DNA of 64,000 nucleotides, taken from Phallusia mammillata. Its lineage: Eukaryota > Chordata > Ascidiacea > Phlebobranchia > Ascidiidae. The stretch is taken from contig QLIY01000343.1 of the NCBI GenBank assembly GCA_003260075.1, forward strand, positions 89,279 to 153,278. The letters run 5' to 3'. The first letter of the stretch is position 1. Each line of letters opens with the position of its first letter. The notes below the pieces were generated by a model that saw nothing but the letters and a program-made list of their open reading frames with translations, ran no database searches and was not told the origin of the DNA. Made by a program: the position numbers and the translations under genes. Shown here in pieces: positions 52,443-61,400 of this stretch.

Positions 52443-53897
52443 ATGGATTCCAAGGTGAGTAGTAGGTAGTTTTTGATCACTGGGAAGTAGAAATAATATC
52501 TATGCTTAACATTTCCCGTAGAAATCAAAAGATCCGGGTTCATCTGTTCAACATTTGAGCAACAAATATGGTAGGAAACTTTAGACTGTTGCAAGGACGG
52601 TTTTGTGTTAATTGTTTATAAATTATAATTTAAGGCAAAATAGTTGCTTGATTATATTGTTTTTTTTACTTGCTGTGGAGCATACACAATTGTAATTTTC
52701 AGTGAAATACTCGCTGTGTTTTTTAATTTAGGATTTGAATTTTACCACATAACTTAAATTGGTTTTCAAATGTGTCATTAGCTATTACACATTTCTGTGA
52801 TATTAGGTGAATCACGAAAGGAGTCTCATTTACCAGAAGATGGGCCCAAATCTAACGTAAGTCTCAAAGTGATGTGAAATCTTTAAATTTCAGTCCATTT
52901 TTAAGGAAATGTACATTGCCTTACTTAAGATTTATCATTTTGTTATTCAAATGATAGCAGTATTACAGATTTATTGGTCCAATAACTTTGCCAGTACATA
53001 TTAAATATATTATATTGTTATCCAAAAATTTGTAATGTTAACAATTTACCTGCTTGTAGTGATGCTTGTCCATAAAAATACATGTAATGACTGTGGAAGA
53101 GCCTAACAGATTCATACACATCAATTTTTTTTAAATGGAAATTTGTACTTTATTGCAATGTGATTTAGGTACAAAAAAAATATCAGATAACTTTATTTTA
53201 CACTGACCAATTTCTTCTTAAAGCTGTTTGTTTAACGCTTAATCATTTATTGGCATTAAGTTGGCATAAAATATAAACAGCAGAAAATCACAACTACTGT
53301 TTATGTTCAAGACATAGTACCAGTATTTGGAAAGGTTGTCAAATTACAGTATTTTGAAAGGTTGTGGGCGACCAAAGCATTAAAGTTAAGTTAAAAATTG
53401 ATGCTTTAATTTAAGGTATTCAAATTGTCATTAAAGTATTCAACATATGCTGGATAAGACTTTGAAATGTTGGTGTTTTAGTGTTTAAATACATGTGACA
53501 AACAATAGTAACAATCCTGTTACTGCCACTTGTGTTTTCCTGAACAAGAAACTTTAGCAACATACTTCTATACCAGTGTAACCTTGTGCATTGAGCTTAA
53601 ATAGTCATCAACTACCCAAAGTCCAAATTCAAAAAAATAAAAAATGAGCAGTAAGTATTACACATTTAGGCATTTACCAGTCAATGATAATATAATAAAA
53701 ACTAATTTGAAAAAAACAACATTCAAATGTAATTTGGTTTGAAATGTTACTTTCTTAAATTCGATTTTATCGTGCAGGGTGAAGTTCCCCCAACAGAACA
53801 GGTTCATGAATCAAAAGAGCATGCTTATATTGCAAGTGTGGTGCTTTCAGACATAAACCAAAGATTGCAGAGTCAAATACCACAATGGAACACATAA
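52443..53897 (+). CDS. Small four-exon gene, 76-residue polar protein, function unknown
   Basis: Exons 52443-52454, 52522-52570, 52807-52856 and 53778-53897. Each has GT-AG borders (AAG|GTGAGT, CGTAG|AAA, ATG|GTAGGA, TTAG|GTG, AAC|GTAAGT, TGCAG|GGT) and the phases agree. Translation starts MDSKKSKDPGSSVQHLSNKY, passes a charged middle with KESHLPEDGPKSN, and ends in a possible amphipathic helix (AYIASVVLSDINQRLQ) then SQIPQWNT. No signal peptide, membrane segment or cysteine; likely cytosolic or nuclear, disordered except for the C-terminal helix. AATAAA at 53970 fits a 3' end. I recognise no family. Four concordant junctions make a chance gene unlikely, although the exons are tiny. Confidence 0.65.
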
Positions 53898-53969
53898 GGT
53901 TTCACACCTTTTCAAGTCGTTTGCTTTGAAATTAAAATGAGTTCAACAACATGTACATGGTAAACAATG

Positions 53970-53975
53970 AATAAA
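53970..53975 (+). terminator. Polyadenylation signal of the 76-residue gene
   Basis: AATAAA 73 bases after the stop at 53897. Confidence 0.5.
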
Positions 53976-54380
53976 TTTATGCAGAAACAAGTTATTAGTA
54001 AGAATGAACTGTGTGTTATTGAGCTTTGTAACAGCCAACACCACTTGCTACTCCTGTGTTTACTTCATTAGTTACATTTAAATGTATACTTTGGGCAATT
54101 CATGAAGTTTTGTATCCCTCTGTCATAAAGCTTTCCATGTTGACAATTTACTTCTGCAATGTTAAATGATGTGAGTATAAAATGCTTTTGTATTAAACAA
54201 GTTCTACTAACAATTGAAAGAACTGTAGAATGCAGCAAGTCCGTTGACAATATGCACAACATTGAGCAAATTGTGCAGATACTTAACTGATGTTGTTTCA
54301 ATAATGTTCCCTTATATTTGACAACGATTAATTTTTGATTAAAATTGTATATCTGTAGTTACAAACGTCCCTGTTAATGG

Positions 54381-55154
54381 TCACCAAAACGAATATGTCG
54401 TGGTTTTACTTGATGTTTACATGTCTTAATTAATTGCATATTTAATTGTGTCTCATGTAGACAGGTTTTACTGTCAATAAAAAATATCAGCAATCGCTTG
54501 TTAAAGGCGGGAGATTGCCGCAAGCAGGTCATTTGAACGTCAGGGGGGGGGGGTCACCAAAACGAATATGTCGTGGTTTTACTCGATGTTTACATGTCTT
54601 AATTAATTGCATATTTAATTGTGTCTCATGCAAACAGGTTTTACTGTCAATAAAAAATATCTGTAATTGCTTGTTAAAGGCGGGAGATTGCCGCAAGCAG
54701 GTCATTTGAACGTCAGTTTACGCACGAATGGGGATTGTAAACTGCAGTGTCCCCATTTGACTGATAAATCACATGCATTGAGTCAGCGCAGAACTGCCAT
54801 TGTTTTTACTTGCTTGTCCTGCGATGAGCGTTGGTCAATGAGTTGCCTTTTTCACCGAATATATATATATATATATGTTGCAAGTACCACAGTATTTCCG
54901 CGTAGTCGCTATGTGATATTTAGTTGGTGTTGGAGGTTTTGTCAGAAAATCGGGATGTGGCCATTAGTAAAAGACAATTAGGTTTCCTTTAGCTCTCATA
55001 TAAAAGAAAGGGGGGGGGGGTTGCAAGTGCCAGAGTATTTCCGCGTAGTCGGTATGTGATATTCAGTTGGTGTTGGGAGGTTTTGTCAGAAAATCGGGAT
55101 GTAGTCATTAGTAAAAGACAATTAGGTTTCCTTTAGCTCTCATATAAAAGAAAG
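54381..55154. repeat. Two successive duplicated blocks between genes
   Basis: 54381-54542 matches 54554-54715 (tract 54543-54553); 54877-55009 matches 55021-55154 (tract 55010-55020). They end about 150 bases before the signal-peptide exon. Confidence 0.9.
54860..54877. repeat. (TA)n microsatellite
   Basis: Alternating TA over about 18 bases. A shorter run lies near 24239-24250. Confidence 0.8.
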
Positions 55155-55301
55155 TTGCAAATTATTTCTCTCGACGTAAAACATCAGACTCTATACAGAA
55201 AGTTTTTCTGTTTTGTTAGTTGCTTTGGTTTGATTTGTTGGTAGCCGCAATAGAAACACGAAAAGAAAGTTTCTGTTTTTTTTGCAACTAAGCCTGGAAA
55301 T

Positions 55302-55404
55302 ATGAAGATCTTTTGCGCTGTGACTGCATGGATAATTCTGCTGCTTTGTGTTTGGGACACACAAGCAACCGTCTTTTGCAAATCTGATGTCCTTCCAACA
55401 ATGC
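55302..55404 (+). CDS. Exon 1: signal peptide
   Basis: The ATG at 55302 opens MKIFCAVTAWIILLLCVWDT then QATVFCK: a short basic start, a hydrophobic core and a likely cleavage site near QA. Donor ATGC|GTAAGT. Confidence 0.85.
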
Positions 55405-58400
55405 GTAAGTCAGTTCACAATGTATGCGTATGGTTAGAAACCGGTTGTAGTTTTAATCGGCTTTAAAAAATTTGCAAAACAGGCGGAGATTGGCTGTGTC
55501 ATCCTGATTGGATAATCGATTCGTCCAATCAGCACGGAGTGCAAAACCTGATGGATGGCAACAAAAGTACAAATTGGATTGGAACAAGCTCAGCGTAGGC
55601 AAACTTTAAATCACCGATTTCTTGTTCCAGTAATTTGTTCTCGTGCGCAACGCATCTTACGTTTAACCCGAACGAAGAGTATAAATGTCGCATGGTCATC
55701 GCATTGCTAAGGCGGGGAGGGGCCTTAACAAATGAGAAAAAAGTGTATTTGTATGTTCAATGTAGCATAATCCACATCATAAGGCAGATTGTATGCCGAG
55801 ATCCTTGTAATATACAGCAACTTTATTGGCTACCATATATCCAGCATGTTACAGGCTACCGTATACTCGCGATTTTTTTTCTTGTCATGTTGACATGCTG
55901 TGATAGTAGTTGTGGTAACCATTACACTTCCTTCGCACGTCAACTTCAGTCATCTTGACGTAAACTTAATGTTTGCCCATTTAAAGTGCAAACCTTCTAC
56001 CCAAAAGTTTTAAATTGCTCAAAACTACTAATTAACATAAAATATATAGGCTAATAACATGACTATTAACTAAACAACTTTATTTTTTGCAGGATAACAA
56101 GTGGTGAAAACTTTGTCGTTTTTCGGCTTCCAAAGTTCTACGTTTTGCGAAGAATCAAACTGCGCCTGAACTGGAGCCCGGGTTCTGTTACGGAATTTCG
56201 ACTTTCCTACTGGAACGACAAAAACTTTCAACGTTATGTCGTTGGTGGAGACAATCAAAACTGGAAAACTCTTAAGGTTTTTGTCTTTTTATGGACGAAG
56301 TTTTTTTTCAAAGAATTCTGAATAATGTTTGAATGCTATGACTAAGATTGTCTAAGGGAGCATTAGGAATGTTTGAATTAATAAACAAAACCGAAAACAT
56401 TTTTAAAACAATTAATTACAGGAGTTTAACGTGCCAGAGAATGGAAGGCGGGTCTTTGGTGGATTTTCAAGACAATCTCGATACTGGAAGATGACGTTTA
56501 CATCGACCCATGGCGGGGAACCACCGTCCGTGAGTGACGTGGCCCTCTTTATTTTTGCAGGTAATCACGGAAGTAGAGTTTGTCCGTTTTAAAAATCTTA
56601 CAGCTGAATAATTTTTAACTGGGGCTTAATTTGCATTGAGGGACAAATAAAATAGGCTTTGACATTGTTTTGAGATGGAAATGCCTGATTCGACCCTTAA
56701 CGCTTTACACAATGTCACGACAATTGACGATGTACGATCATGTCAGGACTTTGTATATTTGCAGGAGCAAACTTTTTTGATAAGAAAAACGTGAGGTTAA
56801 TTTTATCTTCGATAATGTCCAGTTGTAAGTCGGGCCGGACTTTTAGTGTCGGATTCGGGTTTTGGTCGGGTTTAGACCGGTTTTGGACTTGACATTGAAT
56901 AAAACGGACTTGGACGTAACTCTACACACGACCTCATTGGTGTCTCAATTCCATTACCTTTAGGACACAATTCGAGCATTTTATAAACGAATTTGGGGTT
57001 GGGAAATTTTCATCAGTCCCGCTTGCTACTGACGAGAGAAAAAAATGCTGAAACTTATACTCTGAGTCTCTGACTTAACGTAAACTAAACAATTCAACAG
57101 ATTTACCACCTTCAACAATCGAATTTGACATCGAACCGAGTCAACCCGTAGACCCCTTCGACGAAGGTGATGTTCCTCCACCAATGGCAGCTCCCGAAGG
57201 CGACACGTGTGAAGAGGTAAAACAAAGTCTAAGTCCGACTTGGTTTGATGAAATTTCCTCGTAAACGTTCTGTTGATTCCTTTGCATACAACATAGGGAC
57301 ATAACCATCTAAACGACACAATGGTACAGTATATATAATGGCCCAGTACCGCTATAACCAATTTTTTATTACCAAAACTGTGTAGTTCATAAACAATCGG
57401 TCATTTTTATTGATTAATAAACCCGTGTCTTAGGTTTATGATGGTATTAAATCAAACCCTGTGTCTATTTTAGTTCCTACTTTTCTTGGTAGGTTGAAAA
57501 ACCGGTGCCTGGTTGGGCTGTTTCCCAATACAACTTGGACACTAGTTTCTATCGCAAATTTACCAGCGCATATGGAGGGGGGGGGGTATGGGGAATTGGG
57601 TTTTGGATGACAGGTAACTAGAACACGTACTTTTGTAGGTCATCATATGTTCAATAGCTCTTTAATTTTTGTTTCTTTCATGGCCTACCAATATCCACTT
57701 AAATTAAGTAAGTTGACTGATACCTTACTTGGGTTTTTAAAACTTTGTTTTCCCTTTTTTTCAATAACTGTACGTTTAACCTTCAGAGCCTTGCAAAGAG
57801 CGTGTTATGTAGTTCGATTTATGCTGTCCGACCGCAGGGACATCAGGGACCACATGTACTCCAACAAGGGTCGGGTTGCCATCATTGGTCGACAAGAAAC
57901 TGTTCCCCAGGTAACGCTTTAATTTGAAGCTAAGATATTTTTTGCAAATGTATTGACAACATTTAGCGCATTTTTACCATGTAGCTTACCGCAAAACACA
58001 AATAATAAATATCAATGGAAACATAGATTTAGGGATAGGGTACATAAAAACGGTTGTAAAACTTATGTGACGAAAGTTTAACGTTGTGTTTACGTTATAA
58101 GTAAATAATTGAAAGTATGGTTCGTTGCTAAGGCATGTTGTTAACGGCATTTGATGCAAAAAATGGTGCTTCATTTCACATATACCTGTACTATCAAAAG
58201 TACTATCAAAAAACTTGTCACACAGCGCCAAATCTTGTAAAACATGCCTAATAATGTAATATACATAGGAAAGACAGTAAAAAAAATATCAGACGTTTGT
58301 TATTAGGTTCCCGAGATGCGACAATACACTTGGTGGACACGAAGAGCTGCAGGGGGAACTTATGAAAACCCAGTAAATGTCGGAGCTGAAGAAAATATGC

Positions 58401-61400
58401 TCTGCGAACCACAAGACCTGTGGGTAGATGTGCAGACATGCGTGTATTTGTGGGTGGTATAAAAAATCGTGGGCCTATACATATCTTCAATACGTCCACT
58501 CCTGATTATATGGTTTTACATCTTTTAGTTAAGTTTATTTCGCATAGAAGTCATACCGACACGAAACTGTCGTGTACAAAAAAGATAGGTAGCATAGTTT
58601 AAGTATTAAAATGATCGACATTTGCTACTACCTTCAAAGACCAACCTAATGTACCTTAAACAAAAAAAATGTGTTGAGTTTTGTCATCAGGTATTAAAAA
58701 ATATCTGACAGAGATTTTGTAAGAGTGTTATTTAATGATAATTACTAGCCGAAGATGCCATATAAGTTCCTTTTAAACTAAAATTACTTTTTCCCAAAGA
58801 TACGCCCCAGCACAAGATATCTTCATGCATGAGTTCGCCCATGGAATTCACTTAATAGCAGCGCGCACAGCAATACGAGATTTTAACTACAGGCTGCAAC
58901 AATCGTTTATGTCGGCGAGGAGGGCGGGCTTATGGAGCAGGGGGGGGGGGGGTCAGTAAAAGTGTAGAAATGCGTATATTTGTGAGTGGTATGAAAAATC
59001 GTTGGTCTACACGTATCTTCAGTATGTACGCTTCTGATTATATGGTTTTCCATCTTTTACTTGAGTTTATTTCGCATAGAAGTCACGAAAATGTCGTAAA
59101 CAAAAAAGATAGATAGACGAGTTTAAATATTAAAATGATCGACATTTGCTACTACCTTCACAGGCTTCATAGGCACCTTCACAAACCAACCTGATAAATA
59201 ATGTGCCTTAATTTTTTTTTAAATGTCTTTAGTTTTGCCACCAGGTATTTTGAAATATCTGACAGAGATTTTGTAAGAGTGTTATTTAAAAATAATTACC
59301 AGCTGAAGATGTCATGTAAGTTCCTTTCAAACTAAAGTTATTTTTTCCAAAGATACGCCCCAGCACAAGATATCTTTATGCATGAGTTCGCCCATGGAAT
59401 TCACTTAATAGCAGCACGCACAGCAATAAGAGATTTTAACTACCGGCTGCAACAATCGTTTATGTCGGCGAGGAGGGCGGGCTTATGGAGCAACACTTAT
59501 GCTAATACGGATAACAGGGAATACTTTGCTGAAGGTAAACGTACAAAGACGTAAACTCCAATCAGTGTTGAAATTATCTGTAAAATGTAGACGTCTACAA
59601 GATGAACTTAATATTTTTGTGCAAATCAAAATGTATAGAAGTAAAATTACTTGGAATGTCGTGCCAAAATGTTTTATATAAGTTTAGCCACTCTTAAAAA
59701 TTTAGAGTGTAAATTTAGTCGGTAACACAAAATGCAGGTCTTAAGTACTTGTATGTATTTTCCCCAATTATGCATGAGTCAGGCTTATTTAAAGTATACT
59801 TTAAAACTCCATCTACAAACGTTGTAGGAGTTCAGGCTTACTTTAACCAACAAAGGGAGGGGGGGGGGCATAGAAGTAAAATTACTTGGAATGTCGTGGC
59901 AAAATGTTTTATATAATTTTAGCCACTCTTAAATACTTAGTGTAAATTTAGTCGGTAATACAAAATGCAGGTCTTGAGTACTTTTATGTATTTTCCCCAA
60001 TTATGCGTGAGTCAGGCTTATTTAAAGTATACTTTAAAACTCTATCTACAAACGTTGTAGGAGTTCAGGCTTACTTTAACCAACAAAGGGAAGGAATACC
60101 AGGCGGCGATGGGATACAAAATCACGTCAACACGAGAGAAGAGCTAAGACAACATGATCCGCTTCTCTACAGTCTCGTTCAAGAAATTTTCCCTTGTTCC
60201 AATCCCTATATGGGGGGGGGGGGGCGGTGATGGGATACAAAATCACGTGAACACGAGAGAGGAGCTAAGACAACATGATCCGGGTCTCTACAGTCTCGTT
60301 CAAGAAATTTTCCCTTGTTCCAATCCCTATATACCAAGGTTACCTATAAAGCAAAGCAGAGAGATCTTTTTTACGCACCGTTAAAGAAAATTGCCAACAA
60401 TGAATAATTTATTGTTTATGTGGGAAAGGCTAATTAAAATGATGTTTTATCAACCGTTCCTTATCTAGGTTGTTCGCGTGATGTTACACTTATTTCTTTA
60501 AGATTTTTGCTGTAAAGCAGGGGTGGGCAACCTTTTTTACTGTAGGGCCAATTATAAATGGGGGGGGGGGCACCGACAACAGAGAATACTTTGCTGAAGG
60601 TTATCTGTAAAATTTAGAAGTATCCAAGATCGATTAGGGTTTTTTACAAACCAAAACACGTTAGGTTAAAGTAAAACTGCTCTGAAAAACGTGCTAATAT
60701 AGATTTTAAAATCTTTAGCCACTCTTAAATATTTACCATGTAAACTGTTGGTAAATTGAGTTGATAAAGCTGAATGTCTCCAACTGACAGTTTATGATGT
60801 TGTGGTAATTCCATACACAAACGTTGCAGGAGTTTAGGCTTATTTAAAGTATACTTTAAAACTCCATACACAAACGTTGCAGGAGTTCAGGCCTACTTTA
60901 ACCAACAAAGAGAAGGAAGACCAGGCGGTGATGGGATACAAAATCACGTGAACACGAGAGAGGAACTAAGACAACATGATCCGGGTCTTTACAGTCTCGT
61001 TCAAGAAATCTTCCCTTGTTCCAATCCCTATATACCAAGGTTATCTGTAAAACAAAACAGTGGGATCTTTTTTACGCACCGTAAAGTAATGATTTATTCT
61101 TTACGTGGGAAAGCCTAAATTTGCTGATTTTTTATTAACCGTTCTTTATCTTGGTTGTTCATTTAGTGTTACACTTATTTCCTAGAGATTTTTGCTGCAA
61201 GTCGCAAGTATTCGGTCTTGAAGTCTGAGGAGCTTGACCCATAGACTGTTAAAATATGATCGAGATTCATGTAACTGGGCCCTATAAAAAAGGGTTTTGT
61301 ATTTTTTAGATGCGACGATCTGTACCAGACCAAGGCACTTGCTCAGAAATTCACAATGGACTGTAATGGCGGCGGAGGCATTGTACCCACTCCAGGTTAT

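Larger units (their letters stand above)
9301..60570. other. Set of about 37 G tracts, read as gap placeholders
   Basis: Short tracts begin at 9301, 10939, 13267, 14779, 16936, 18689, 21429, 21732, 21841, 21916, 22678, 23687, 24873, 25212, 27014, 28616, 29983, 33494, 34989, 35660, 37348, 38497, 39280, 39634, 40316, 43283, 47109, 47379, 54543, 55010, 57577, 58940, 59859, 60212 and 60560. Each is 10 long, or 11-13 where the neighbouring copy itself supplies G. Long tracts: 38864-38939, 44985-45045, 46167-46254, 47607-47662. All are G on this strand; no equivalent C tracts are seen. A constant minimum of 10 is how unsized scaffold gaps are written, and software with two-bit bases can turn N into G. 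Confidence 0.85.

Noticed and set aside
55635..55958. 107-codon frame inside the discoidin gene
   Set aside because: Lies in intron 2, between exons whose phases match without it.
9301..60570. G-quadruplex or immunoglobulin-switch-like G clusters
   Set aside because: The uniform length of 10, single-strand bias and link with truncated copies point to placeholders, not evolved G-rich elements.
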